A stretch of DNA of 64,000 nucleotides from Belnapia moabensis DSM 16746 (GCF_000745835.1 NZ_JQKB01000018.1:34016-98015); one strand, 5' to 3'. Positions 1 through 7,986 are shown, counted from the first letter of the stretch. Program-made: numbers and translations. The notes: generated from the sequence alone by a model not told the origin.

Positions 1-57
1 GCCGTGCTGCGGCAAAGCACGGCGGCGATCCTGGGCGCCTTCTGCAAGCCCGCCTGA
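1..57 (+). CDS. 3' end of a truncated upstream gene (possible)
   Basis: Frame 1 is open from the window edge to a TGA at 55-57 and would encode 18 residues ending in FCKPA. The third codon positions are mostly G or C, as in real genes here. The rest lies outside the window, so no product can be given. It could also be a chance open frame. Confidence 0.3.
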   Translation, partial: AVLRQSTAAILGAFCKPA

Positions 58-90
58 TTGCGCCTACCGAAACCGGCTCTCGTCCGGTGT

Positions 91-115
91 CCTTCCGCGG
101 CTCTACCGCGGAAGG
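91..115. other. 10-bp perfect hairpin
   Basis: A 10-bp perfect inverted repeat (CCTTCCGCGG / CCGCGGAAGG) encloses the 5-nt loop CTCTA. It lies between the possible end of a plus-strand gene (57) and the end of the minus-strand operon (192). There is no T-run, so it may be one arm of a bidirectional termination region or a palindromic repeat. Confidence 0.5.
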
Positions 116-157
116 CGGTGCGAGGCCTCGGAAGGCAAGCGGCAATCCGGCCCCTCC

Positions 158-188
158 CCCCGCAAAGCCGCGAAGCGGTTTTGCGGGG
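158..188 (-). terminator. Hairpin just past the operon stop codon
   Basis: The arms CCCCGCAAA and TTTGCGGGG pair perfectly. A G-T wobble and a further 4-bp CCGC/GCGG stem close on a GAA loop. The hairpin begins 3 nt beyond the TAA of the flavin monooxygenase at 192-194, which is where a terminator would sit. No U-tract follows on the minus strand, so intrinsic termination is an inference. Confidence 0.5.
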
Positions 189-191
189 AGT

Positions 192-1295
192 TTACTCCGC
201 CGCCACCGCCAGCCCGCCCCGCGCTGCGATCGCCGCCCGCGTCGCCGGCAGCAGTTCGCGCCCATAGGCCTCCGCGTCCTCCAGCGGGTCGAAGCCGCGG
301 ATGAGGAAGGTCGTCACCCCGAGCGCATGGTAGTCGGCTAGCGTCTCGGCAATGCCCTCCGTCGTGCCCACCAGCCCGGTGGTGTTCGCCCCGGCGCCGA
401 CTGCCGCCGCCACCTCGGTCCAGAGCCGCGTGTCGCGCACCCGGCCACCCTTCGCCGCCTCCAGCAGCCGCTGCGAGCCGATGCTCTCCGGCTTCGGCCC
501 GCCGCCGCCCACGGCATCGGCCCGCAACTCGCGGATGCGGGCGATGATGCGGTCGGCCCGTGCCCATGCCGCCTCCTCCGTCGCCCCCAGCACCGGCCGG
601 AAGGACATGCTGAAGCGGATCGAGGCTGGGTCCCGCCCCGCCTTCGCCACGCTCGCCCTGACCCGCCCGATGGTCTCCCGCGCCTGGTCGAGCGTCTCGC
701 CCCAGAAGGCGTAGACATCGGCGATGCGCCCGGCAATGTCGATCGCCACATCCGAGGAGCCGCCGAAGAAGACCGGGATATGCGGCCGCTGCACCGGCTT
801 CACTTCGGAGAAGCCGCCCTCGAAGCGGTAATAGGTCCCCTCATGGTCGAAGGGCCTGTCCTCCGTCCAGAGCCGCTTCAGCAGCGCCGTGTACTCTTCC
901 GAGCGCGCATAGCGCTGGCCATGGTCGAGCCAGTCGCCATCCTTCCGCTGCTCTACCGGGCTGCCGCCGCTGATGACGTGGATCGCCGCCCGCCCGCCGG
1001 TCAGCTGGTCGAAGGTGGCGAATTGCCGCGCCGCCAGCGTGGGCGCGATGAAGCCCGGCCGGTGCGCCACCATGAAGCCGATGCGCTCCGTCCCCGCCGC
1101 CGCATGGCTGGCGACCAGCAGCGCATCCGGCGAGGTGCTGCCCCAGGCGACGAGGATGCGGTCGAACCCCGCCGCCTCATGCGCCTGCGCGAAGCGCCGG
1201 ATATAGCCGGGATCGACCACCGGCCCCTGCGGCGGATGGATCTCGGACTGCGCCCGGTGCGCTATCATCCCGATGAATTCGAGCGGATGGGTCAT
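192..1295 (-). CDS. LLM-class flavin-dependent monooxygenase (luciferase-like)
   Basis: The 367-aa product has the bacterial luciferase-like / alkanesulfonate monooxygenase (SsuD) fold signature: an early IAWGS-type strand (here ILVAWGSTSPDAL), RIGFMVAHRPG, the GGRAAIHVISGG segment that contacts flavin phosphate, and VFFGGSS near residue 175. Family members use reduced FMN and O2 to oxidise sulfonates or other small organics in the cytoplasm. The start at 1295 is chosen over the longer frame because a GGGGAGAGG ribosome site precedes it. It is the last gene of the minus-strand operon, 16 nt after the Bug gene. A second, more divergent LLM enzyme lies at 6229-7275. The substrate is unknown; pairing with an acyl-CoA dehydrogenase-fold flavoprotein suggests sulfur-compound or xenobiotic use. 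Confidence 0.9.
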   Translation of the reverse strand: MTHPLEFIGMIAHRAQSEIHPPQGPVVDPGYIRRFAQAHEAAGFDRILVAWGSTSPDALLVASHAAAGTERIGFMVAHRPGFIAPTLAARQFATFDQLTGGRAAIHVISGGSPVEQRKDGDWLDHGQRYARSEEYTALLKRLWTEDRPFDHEGTYYRFEGGFSEVKPVQRPHIPVFFGGSSDVAIDIAGRIADVYAFWGETLDQARETIGRVRASVAKAGRDPASIRFSMSFRPVLGATEEAAWARADRIIARIRELRADAVGGGGPKPESIGSQRLLEAAKGGRVRDTRLWTEVAAAVGAGANTTGLVGTTEGIAETLADYHALGVTTFLIRGFDPLEDAEAYGRELLPATRAAIAARGGLAVAAE

Positions 1296-1311
1296 CCTGG
1301 CCTCTCCCCGT

Positions 1312-2262
1312 TCAGGCGATGTTGAGGCGGCGCAACACGCGCCCGATCTCGGCATGGTCGGCGGCGACGCGGCGCCCCAACTCTTCTGGCGCCACCGCCT
1401 CCGGCTTCAGGCCGAAGCGGCGCAGCGCGGCCGCGACCTCCGGCTCGGCGAGGCTATCATTGAAATCACGGTTGAGGCGGGCAATCACCGGCGCCGGCGT
1501 CCCACCCGGTGCGAACAGCCCGAACCAAGTCCCACCCGGCCAGTTCCGCCCGATGCCCAGCTCGGCCAGGTTCGGCAGGTCCGGGAAGGCATCCCACCGG
1601 TCCGGCCCGATCGTCGCCAGCGCCCGCAGCCGCCCTTCCTGCGCATGCGGCGCCGCGATCGGGTCGATCACCAGGTGGCAGTCACCGGCGACGACGCTCA
1701 TCGCCGCCGCCGCGCTTCCGGGGAATGGCACATGCACCGCATCGATTCGCGCCTCGTCGGCCAGCAGCGCCCCGCGCAGATGCCCAGCCGAGCCGATGCC
1801 CGCCGAGGCATAGTTGAGGAAGCCCGGCCGCCACCGCCCCAGCTCGATCAGCTCCGCGATATTGCGCACCGGCAGCGCCGGATTCACCGCAACGAGGCCG
1901 TATGCCTCGCCCGCCAGGGCGACCGGCGCCAAGTCCCGCAACGGGTCGTAGCCGACATGCGACAGATGCGGCGCGATGGTGAGGTTGCCGGCCGAGGCGT
2001 TGAGCAGCACATGCCCGTCCGGCTTCGCCTCGGCGACCATTCGGCTGCCGACCGCGCCGCCCGCCCCGGCCTTGTTCTCCACGATCACGGGCACGCCGAG
2101 CCGCGGCGAGAGTGCCCGGCTCATGGTGCGGGAGACGTTGTCGTTCGTCGCCCCCGGCGGGAAGGGGCAGACATAGCGGATCGGCCGGTCGGCAAACGCC
2201 TGCGCATGGGCGACGAAAGGCGCGGCCAGGCCGGCGCCGAGCAGAAGACGGCGTGAAATCAT
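1312..2262 (-). CDS. Bug/TctC-family periplasmic substrate-binding protein
   Basis: This 316-aa protein begins with a signal peptide (MISRRLLLGAGLAAPFVAHA, cleavage near AHA-QA). It has the Bug-family landmarks: YVCPFPPGATNDNVSR, VIVENKAGAGGAVG, and the C-terminal AELGRRVAADHAEI segment. Such proteins bind carboxylates in the periplasm and normally feed TctA/TctB membrane partners. No TctA or TctB gene is present nearby, so this is one of four orphan Bug proteins in the window. The start ATG overlaps the stop of the 36-aa peptide gene (ATGA), so translation is probably coupled. The cognate ligand is unknown but is likely a substrate of the flavoenzymes in the operon. Confidence 0.92.
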   Translation of the reverse strand: MISRRLLLGAGLAAPFVAHAQAFADRPIRYVCPFPPGATNDNVSRTMSRALSPRLGVPVIVENKAGAGGAVGSRMVAEAKPDGHVLLNASAGNLTIAPHLSHVGYDPLRDLAPVALAGEAYGLVAVNPALPVRNIAELIELGRWRPGFLNYASAGIGSAGHLRGALLADEARIDAVHVPFPGSAAAAMSVVAGDCHLVIDPIAAPHAQEGRLRALATIGPDRWDAFPDLPNLAELGIGRNWPGGTWFGLFAPGGTPAPVIARLNRDFNDSLAEPEVAAALRRFGLKPEAVAPEELGRRVAADHAEIGRVLRRLNIA

Positions 2263-2369
2263 CTGAGAATGTCCTGAACCAGTGCCGGCGGGCGGGCGAG
2301 ATCAGTCGCCGCCAGGACGCCGAGCGCGATGGAAAGAATGAGCAGGAAGCGGAAGGCGAGGCTGGTCAT
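2259..2369 (-). CDS. 36-aa single-span membrane peptide, translationally coupled at both ends
   Basis: The ORF runs from an ATG at 2369 to a TGA at 2259. The start overlaps the stop of the upstream flavoprotein gene (ATGA) and the stop overlaps the start of the Bug gene (again ATGA). The peptide begins MTSLAFRFLLILSIALGV, which gives one hydrophobic span of about 18 residues, followed by a short polar tail ending in VQDILR. It does not resemble TctB, which has four spans. It could be a small membrane partner of the Bug protein or flavoenzymes, a coupling leader, or the stub of a lost gene. The double overlap is the main support that it is translated. Confidence 0.6.
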   Translation of the reverse strand: MTSLAFRFLLILSIALGVLAATDLARPPALVQDILR

Positions 2370-3514
2370 GCCCGCGCCTCCCCGAGCGCCGCGCGGCCGG
2401 CGGCGAGATGCGCCGCATCCTCGGCCGGCGCGTGCATCCGCGCGCATTGCACGTCGCGCCAGTGCCGCTCGAGCGGCAGGGCCCGGTCATGCGCATGGTT
2501 GCCTGCGAGCAGCGTTGCCTCCTCGACGGCGCGCACCGCATTGCCGGCCAGCACCACCTTCAGCACCCCCGCCTCCGTGGCCGAAGGCGGCACCCCCGCA
2601 TCAGCGCTGGCGGCCAGCGCCCCGGTGATCCGTGCATTGGCGGCGAGCAGCCCCTCGATGCGCCCCACCGCCTCCTGCACCCGCGCGAGCGTGGCCAGCG
2701 GCGCGCCGAGGCTGCCCGGCGACCGCGCCTTGACGAAGCCGATGATCCAGTCCCGCGCCGCCCGCGCCACGCCGGTATAGACAGCCGGCACCAGCACCGC
2801 GTTCCACAGCATCTGCACCGCATCCGGCGCCGCCCGCCCCGGCGAGGCGAGGCCGATCGCATGCTCCTCCGGGATCTCCACCCCGTCGAACACCACGTCA
2901 TGGCTGCCCGAAGCGCGGAGCCCGAGGTGATTCCAGGTCTCGACGATGCCGACACTCGGCGCCTCCGCCGGCACGAGGAAATTGCCGACCAGCGGCGAGG
3001 CGTCATCGGTGCGGGCGAAGACCTCCATCCAGCGCAGCCCCGGCGCACCCGTCGCATAGCGCTTGCGCCCGGAGATCACCCAGCCCCTGGCCGTCCGATG
3101 CGCCACCGTCGCCGGCAGCCCGCCCCGCGTCGGCGAGCCGAGCTCCGGCTCCACCCGCAACGCATTGATGAGCGCGCCCTCGCCGACGGCCTCGCGCTGC
3201 ACCCGCTCGCGCAGCGCCTCCGGCCAGGCCGGGCTGCGAGCGAGCGCCGCATGCTTCAGGTATTGCATGGCGAGCACCAGCGCCGTCGCCGGACAGGCCG
3301 TGGAGACGCGCTCCACCGCCTCGGCGGCCAGCCGCAGCCCACCGCCCCCGCCGCCGAGCGCTGCCGGCACGGTCAGCCCGAGCAGCCCCGCCCCGCGCAA
3401 CGCGGCGATGCTGTCATGCGGAAAGCTCGCCTCCCGGTCATGCCGTGCGGCCGCTTCGGCAATACCCGGCAAGAGCCCTGGCAGCGCGGCGAGCAAGTGC
3501 GGCGCCGCCGTCAT
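2366..3514 (-). CDS. Acyl-CoA dehydrogenase-fold flavoprotein (SfnB/DszC-like)
   Basis: The 382-aa product shows the N-terminal helical domain (LTVPAALGGGGGG at about 50-60), the beta domain (WVISGRKRYATGAPG, then NHLGLRASGSHDVVFDGV) and a C-terminal domain with the RHWRDVQCARMHAP segment. That last segment is typical of the flavin-monooxygenase branch of this superfamily (SfnB, DszC, NtaA partners) more than of true acyl-CoA dehydrogenases. It probably oxidises a small substrate using flavin, perhaps upstream of the LLM monooxygenase in the same operon. Its start overlaps the end of the 68-aa gene and its stop overlaps the 36-aa peptide gene. The precise substrate cannot be read from sequence. 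Confidence 0.85.
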   Translation of the reverse strand: MTAAPHLLAALPGLLPGIAEAAARHDREASFPHDSIAALRGAGLLGLTVPAALGGGGGGLRLAAEAVERVSTACPATALVLAMQYLKHAALARSPAWPEALRERVQREAVGEGALINALRVEPELGSPTRGGLPATVAHRTARGWVISGRKRYATGAPGLRWMEVFARTDDASPLVGNFLVPAEAPSVGIVETWNHLGLRASGSHDVVFDGVEIPEEHAIGLASPGRAAPDAVQMLWNAVLVPAVYTGVARAARDWIIGFVKARSPGSLGAPLATLARVQEAVGRIEGLLAANARITGALAASADAGVPPSATEAGVLKVVLAGNAVRAVEEATLLAGNHAHDRALPLERHWRDVQCARMHAPAEDAAHLAAGRAALGEARA

Positions 3515-3717
3515 CGGACCGGCCTCCGCACCGGCAACCCGCTGTTGCGCCCGATGACGAGGCCGGCGACGCGCTCCGCCTCAGCCGGGCTCGGGAAGGT
3601 GGCGCCGTCGATATCCTCGACGACCGGATCGGTGGCAATGAACCGCCAGGCTGCGGCATGGGCGACGGCGACGCCGAGGAAGCGTCCCTGCACCTCGATG
3701 GGGCGCGATGTATGCAT
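3511..3717 (-). CDS. 68-aa conserved-looking small protein, operon leader gene
   Basis: The start at 3717 (MHTSRPIEVQG) is chosen because GGGAGA lies 8 nt upstream; the longer frame to 3750 has no such site. The protein contains RFIATDPVVEDIDGATFPS and then a helix with GLVIGRNSG. It has no signal or membrane segment and no recognised family. The TGA overlaps the ATG of the flavoprotein gene, so it is the first cistron of the five-gene minus-strand operon. A role as a subunit or chaperone of the neighbouring flavoprotein is possible but not shown. Confidence 0.7.
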   Translation of the reverse strand: MHTSRPIEVQGRFLGVAVAHAAAWRFIATDPVVEDIDGATFPSPAEAERVAGLVIGRNSGLPVRRPVR

Positions 3718-4157
3718 GGCAGATGTCTCCCGGCGCGCATGCGGGCGCACCGATCGGGAAGGCTGACGTCATGGTGGAGAAGGACGGGCGCTCAGCGCCG
3801 ACAGCGCATCCCAGGACAGGGTCCGGCGGGGCGGCGCTTTAGCCCTTGGTGACGCGGTGCAAGCTGCATCGTTCAAAATCCGCGGGGCCGACGCGGAATG
3901 CGCCTGCCACGGACCAATATAGCGATGACCGACGGTTATTCGTCAATAGCACAAACCACTATTCACGACGCGTGTTCTCAACTCCACGCGATAGGTCATG
4001 CAAACCACTGAAAAATTTGGAGGACACGCACCCCATTGGTCGGCAATGACGGCTTATTCCACTGTCCTGTTCTGTATTACACGCCCTGCGTCGTGCTGAC
4101 CATTTCGCCCACGCCCCTAGCCTGGGGCCACCGCCCGCGCCATGTCACCCTCAAGCC
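3718..4157. promoter_or_regulatory. Divergent intergenic region with AT-rich block and direct repeat
   Basis: About 440 bases separate the minus-strand operon from the plus-strand hydrolase. The part from 3890 to 4080 is clearly richer in A/T than the surrounding genes. It contains the 9-base direct repeat CAAACCACT at 3952-3960 and 4001-4009, exactly 49 bases apart. No convincing -35/-10 pair was picked out. The short open frame starting at 3846 has no ribosome site or family resemblance and is not called as a gene. Confidence 0.5.
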
Positions 4158-5504
4158 ATGCCGATTCCCCGCCGCACCGCCCTCGCCCTGCCCTTCCTCG
4201 GGCTTTTTCCCAGCTCCCTCGCCCGCGCCCAGCCCCCCGCCGCGCCGCCTCCCGTGCTCTTCCTGCACGGCAATGGCGACCACGCTGCGCTCTGGCAGAC
4301 GACCCTCTGGCGCTTCGAATCCAATAACTGGCCGCGCGAGCACCTACGCGCTGTGAACTTCCCCGACCCCCTCGCCCGCGACGACGACGCCATCCCTCAG
4401 CCGCTCCGCAGCAGCAGCCTCGAACAGACCGAGCGCCTGGCCGCCTTCATCCGCGCCTTCCGCACCGAGACCGGCGCCGCCCGCATCGCGCTCGTCGGCA
4501 ACAGCCGCGGCGGCAACCCGATCCGCGACTTCACCGTCCAGCAGGGCGGCGCATCGGAGATCTCGCATGCGGTGCTCTGCGGCACGCCGAACCGCGGCGT
4601 GATGGATTGGCCCGAGCGCGCTGGCAACGAGTTCAACAGCCGCGGCCGCTTCCTCACCCGCCTCAATGCCGGGCCGGACGACGTAGTGGCCGGCACTGCC
4701 TTCCTCACCCTCCGCAGCGACGCCAACGACCTCTACGCCCAGCCCCGCGCCGTCTGGTCGCCGACGCCCGACCGCCCGACCGGCACCGATACCGACGGCC
4801 CCGAGCTGCGCGGCGCGACCAACCTCGTCCTCCCCGGCCTCGACCATCGCGAGGTCGCCTACCACGCCCGCGCCTTCGCCGAGATGGCCCGCTTCATCGC
4901 CGGCCGCGCCCCCACCCGCATCGCCGTGGTGCCGGAGGCACGCCCGGTCCTCGACGGCCTCGTCACCGGCACCCCCGGCGGCGTGCAGACCAACCGCCCC
5001 ATCGAAGGCGCGGTCGTCGAAGTCTTCCGCACCGACCCCGAGACCGGTGCCCGCCTCGGCGAGGCCATCCACCGCCGCACCACCGCCGCCGACGGGCGCT
5101 GGGGTCCGGTCATGGTCGAGCCCGGCTGGACGCTGGAGCTGGTCGTCGCCGCCCCCGGCCACCCCATCACCCATATCTACCGCTCGCCCTTCCCCCGCTC
5201 CTCCGCGGTGATGCATCTCCGCCCCGCCCGCCCGCTGACCGAGGCCGACCGCGCCGCCGGCGGCGTGCTGCTTTTCACCCGCCCGCGCGGCTATTTCGGA
5301 CTGCCGCGGGACACCATCCTGCTCGACGGCGCCGTCCCCGCCGACATCCCCCGGGGCATCGCCCGCGTCGCGACCTCCACCCTCCGCCTGCCCGCGGGCG
5401 AGCTGGGCCGCCCCATCCCCGCCCTTTTCAATGACGAGCGCCTCGTCGCCCGCGCCTGGCCCGTGGCGGAGGGCCGCATCGCCGTCGCCGAACTGACCTG
5501 GTAG
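4158..5504 (+). CDS. Secreted alpha/beta-hydrolase with C-terminal beta-rich domain
   Basis: The 448-aa protein starts with an export signal (MPIPRRTALALPFLGLFPSS, cleavage near ARA-QP); twin arginines at 5-6 allow Tat export. The hydrolase core has VLFLHGNGDHA near residue 33 (oxyanion region) and the nucleophile elbow GNSRGG with Ser116. HRE in GLDHREVAYHARAF is a candidate catalytic His. From about residue 265 a second domain follows (PVLDGLVTGTPGG, then VVEVFRTDPETG) that looks like a carboxypeptidase-regulatory or Ig-like beta fold. It is probably a periplasmic or extracellular esterase or lipase. It stands alone between a divergent operon and the tetR gene. The substrate is unknown. Confidence 0.8.
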   Translation: MPIPRRTALALPFLGLFPSSLARAQPPAAPPPVLFLHGNGDHAALWQTTLWRFESNNWPREHLRAVNFPDPLARDDDAIPQPLRSSSLEQTERLAAFIRAFRTETGAARIALVGNSRGGNPIRDFTVQQGGASEISHAVLCGTPNRGVMDWPERAGNEFNSRGRFLTRLNAGPDDVVAGTAFLTLRSDANDLYAQPRAVWSPTPDRPTGTDTDGPELRGATNLVLPGLDHREVAYHARAFAEMARFIAGRAPTRIAVVPEARPVLDGLVTGTPGGVQTNRPIEGAVVEVFRTDPETGARLGEAIHRRTTAADGRWGPVMVEPGWTLELVVAAPGHPITHIYRSPFPRSSAVMHLRPARPLTEADRAAGGVLLFTRPRGYFGLPRDTILLDGAVPADIPRGIARVATSTLRLPAGELGRPIPALFNDERLVARAWPVAEGRIAVAELTW

Positions 5505-5513
5505 CCCCGCCAC

Positions 5514-5553
5514 TTGACATAGATAGCGACCGCCATCCTCAATCCAGGCGGAG
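5514..5553 (+). promoter_or_regulatory. Promoter and candidate TetR operator
   Basis: A consensus -35 hexamer TTGACA lies at 5514-5519, 10 bases after the hydrolase stop. Directly downstream, 5522-5537 (GATAGCGACCGCCATC) is an imperfect palindrome with 12 of 16 symmetric matches. A GGAGG ribosome site follows before the regulator start at 5560. A palindrome between -35 and start is the usual place for TetR autorepression, so self-regulation is inferred. Confidence 0.5.
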
Positions 5554-5559
5554 GTGGCG

Positions 5560-6129
5560 ATGCGCGTCAGCAGGGCCCAGGCTGCGGAGAACCGGGCGAG
5601 GATTCTCGCCGAGGCGTCCCGGATCATCCGCGAGACCGGCATCGCCGGCGCCGGCGTCGATGCCCTGACGCGCGCCGCCGGCCTCACCCATGGCAGCCTC
5701 TATAGCCAGTTCGGCTCGAAGGAACGGCTGGTGGCCGAGGCGCTGGAGGCCGCCTCCGCGGCCAGCGGCGAAAAGCAGGCGCAGGAACTGCCCCCCGGCG
5801 GCGGCATCGGCCGCTTCGCCGCCCGCTACCTTTCGCCCGATCACCGCGACCGCCCCGGCCAGGGCTGCGCCCTCGCCGCCATCGGCCCGGAAGCCGCACG
5901 CCAGGGCGAGCCCGTGCGCGCTGCCTATACTGCCGCCGTCCGCCGCATGGCCGCCCGCCTCGCCGCCGCCCTGCCCGAGGGCACGCCTGACCGCGAGGAG
6001 GAAGCCCTCGCCTGCGCCGCTACCCTGGTCGGCGCGCTGATCCTTGCCCGCGCCGTGGATGACCCGGCCCTCTCCGACCGCATCCTCGCCGCCGGGGTGA
6101 ACCACCTCACTCCATCCGACCAGGACTGA
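5560..6129 (+). CDS. TetR/AcrR-family transcriptional regulator
   Basis: The 189-aa protein has an N-terminal TetR helix-turn-helix: RARILAEASRIIRE, then the recognition helix region THGSLYSQFGSKERLV at about 43-58. The C-terminal ligand domain (GCALAAIGPEAARQG, then TLVGALILARAVDDP) resembles the group that includes AefR/LmrA-type regulators. The ATG at 5560 is preceded by GGAGG at 5-nt spacing, so the GTG two codons upstream is not used. It converges with the LLM monooxygenase gene at 6229. Its target may be itself and the hydrolase or the monooxygenase. Effector unknown. Confidence 0.88.
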   Translation: MRVSRAQAAENRARILAEASRIIRETGIAGAGVDALTRAAGLTHGSLYSQFGSKERLVAEALEAASAASGEKQAQELPPGGGIGRFAARYLSPDHRDRPGQGCALAAIGPEAARQGEPVRAAYTAAVRRMAARLAAALPEGTPDREEEALACAATLVGALILARAVDDPALSDRILAAGVNHLTPSDQD

Positions 6130-6228
6130 GCCCAGTACTCTCCACCAGCCTTGCCCCGGCGCTGGTGCGCCGCGGCATCCATGACGGCTGGACCATGGCG
6201 GCGCTGCTGGCCCTCGCCTGACCGCGCC

Positions 6229-7275
6229 CTATCCGCCGCGCCTGAGCAACGGCATCACATGCTCGGCGAAGCGGCGCATCTCCCGCTCGAAGGGCTGGAA
6301 CTGCGTCAGCAACGTGTCGATGCCCAGGTCGTGGAACTGCCGCAGCCGCTCGGCCACCTGCCGGTAGCTGCCAACCGTCCCGGCCGAGGTCCCGCCATTG
6401 GTGCCGACGCTCTCGTATTTCGCCTGGGTCTTCCGCATGGCGACGGCCGGGTCGGTATTGGCCTTCACATAGTCCTTGATGTCGCTGTCCTCCGCCGCCA
6501 GGGCGAGCAGGCGACGGTATTCCGCCTGCGCCTCCTCCGCCGTCTCCCGCGCGATGACGAAGGTGGAGAGGCCGAAGCGCACCGGCTCCCCCCACCGCGG
6601 CCGGGCCCTGACATCGGCGATCAGCGCCTCGACATTCTCGAGCGGCTGGCCGTTGATGAACCAGACATCGGCCTGCGCCGCGACAAGGTCCCGCGCCGGC
6701 GGGCTCTCGCCGCCGACATAGATGCGCGGCCGCGGCCGGGTCGCGGCGCCCGGCCGCAGCACATAATCCCTGACCTGGAAGAAGCGCCCCTCGTGCCGCA
6801 CTTCCTCGCCGCGCATCAGCCGCTCGACCAGCGACAGCCACTCCGCGCCATAGGCATAGCGCTCGTCATGCTCGCGGAAGACGAGGCCCGCATCCTCGAT
6901 CTCCTTGCGGTTCCAGGCATTCACCAGGTTGATGGCGAAGCGGCCGCCGCTGATCTCCTCGATCTGCAAGGCCATCTTGGCCAGCACGACGGGGTGGTAG
7001 AGCATCGGCTTGATAGCGGCGATGATCTCGATCCGCCGCGTCTCCGCTGCCAGCGCAGCGGAGGCCGTCCAGGCCTCCAGCTGGCCGAGATCGGTGCGGT
7101 GCGGGTTCATCGTATGCTGCGCGACGAGGACGCAGTCATAGCCGAGCGCCTCCGCCTCCAGCACCAGCGCGCGGTTGCGCCGCCAGGAGGCGTCATAGGG
7201 CTCCTCCGGGTCCCGCAGCGCGGCGCGGTTGCCATGGACGAGCGCCCAGATGCCGATGCGAAGCGGATGGGTCAT
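6229..7275 (-). CDS. LLM-class flavin-dependent oxidoreductase (SsuD-like)
   Basis: This 348-aa luciferase-like monooxygenase starts MTHPLRIGIWALVHGN after a GGGAGG site. It carries SsuD-type landmarks: LVAQHTMNPHRT at about 50-61, an IIAAIKPMLYHPVVLAK strand-helix, the GGRFAINLVNAWN segment that defines the alkanesulfonate monooxygenase group, and IYVGGESPPARDL. Family members use FMNH2 and O2 to cleave C-S or similar bonds. It has no flavin reductase or ssu transporter gene next to it. It differs strongly from the LLM enzyme at 192-1295, so the two are not a recent duplication. The upstream divergent neighbour is a lipoprotein gene. Confidence 0.9.
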   Translation of the reverse strand: MTHPLRIGIWALVHGNRAALRDPEEPYDASWRRNRALVLEAEALGYDCVLVAQHTMNPHRTDLGQLEAWTASAALAAETRRIEIIAAIKPMLYHPVVLAKMALQIEEISGGRFAINLVNAWNRKEIEDAGLVFREHDERYAYGAEWLSLVERLMRGEEVRHEGRFFQVRDYVLRPGAATRPRPRIYVGGESPPARDLVAAQADVWFINGQPLENVEALIADVRARPRWGEPVRFGLSTFVIARETAEEAQAEYRRLLALAAEDSDIKDYVKANTDPAVAMRKTQAKYESVGTNGGTSAGTVGSYRQVAERLRQFHDLGIDTLLTQFQPFEREMRRFAEHVMPLLRRGG

Positions 7276-7611
7276 CCCTGGTCCTCCCGGAGCACGATCG
7301 CCGGAGGCGTGAATCATGCCGCAAAACAGTAGGCTGTCTCCACTTTGGCAGGTCAAGGCTGCGCGGCGCGTCGATCCATCCGGGGTCATGCGAGCATCGT
7401 CGCGCTGTTCGGGCGCGAAGCAGGCGGGCGGCGAGGATGGCATGCCGCATGGCGGGCCGGCCCGGTGAGCTGCGGGACCCGGCATTCGGCCCGGCGCCAC
7501 CACCACCGGTCCAAGCCCATGGAAGCAATGCGCCGCTGCCGCTCAACGCGTCCGGCGCTGCTCCATCCCGCTCTTTCCTGGCGGTGCCGGGCACACCATG
7601 TCACAGCCACC
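7276..7611. other. Divergent intergenic region, nothing recognised
   Basis: About 335 bases separate the monooxygenase start from the lipoprotein start. The open frames here lack ribosome sites and any family resemblance. No strong palindrome or clear promoter hexamers stood out. It must contain the promoters of both divergent genes. Confidence 0.4.
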
Positions 7612-7986
7612 ATGCACCGTTTGCTGATCGCGGCCCTGGCCGCCCTCGCCCTCACGGCCTGCGCCACTCGCGCGGGCTTCGACGCCCGCCAATCCGCCCT
7701 GATCGGCCGCTCCGAGGCTGACCTGGTCGCCACCCTCGGCGTTCCGGTCCGTACCTATGAGGCGGAAGGCCGACGCTTCCTGCAATATGAGGAGCGGCGC
7801 CTTGTTACCTATCCAGGCTCGCCCGGCTTCTATGGGCGGTATGGCCGCTATCTTGGCGGCGGCTTCGCACCCTCGGTCGAGAGCCGGTCCTGCGATGTCA
7901 CTTTCGAAGTTCGTGCGGGACGTGTGATCGGCTTCAATGCGCGAGGGAATGACTGCGTTGCGCCACCGCCATCCTCCACGGTGTGA
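7612..7986 (+). CDS. Small outer-membrane-type lipoprotein
   Basis: The 124-aa product starts with a lipoprotein signal (MHRLLIAALAALALTACATR); LTAC is the lipobox with the lipidated Cys at 17. The mature part contains ALIGRSEADLVATLGVPVRT, an SmpA/OmlA-like start in which a short helix precedes a GxP turn, then a Gly/Tyr-rich stretch (SPGFYGRYGRYLGG) and a two-cysteine C-terminal half with SRSCDVTFEV and GNDC. It is probably anchored in the envelope. The precise role is unknown. The start is taken at the ATG giving a compact signal; the longer frame upstream has no signal. Confidence 0.8.
   Translation: MHRLLIAALAALALTACATRAGFDARQSALIGRSEADLVATLGVPVRTYEAEGRRFLQYEERRLVTYPGSPGFYGRYGRYLGGGFAPSVESRSCDVTFEVRAGRVIGFNARGNDCVAPPPSSTV

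Noticed and set aside
3846..4049. 67-codon open frame in the AT-rich intergenic block
   Set aside because: It has no ribosome site, no family resemblance and poor codon bias; it lies where promoters are expected.
6127..6222. Short frame after the tetR gene ending AALLALA
   Set aside because: It has biased codons but no start, family or ribosome site; it may be a gene relic but cannot be supported.
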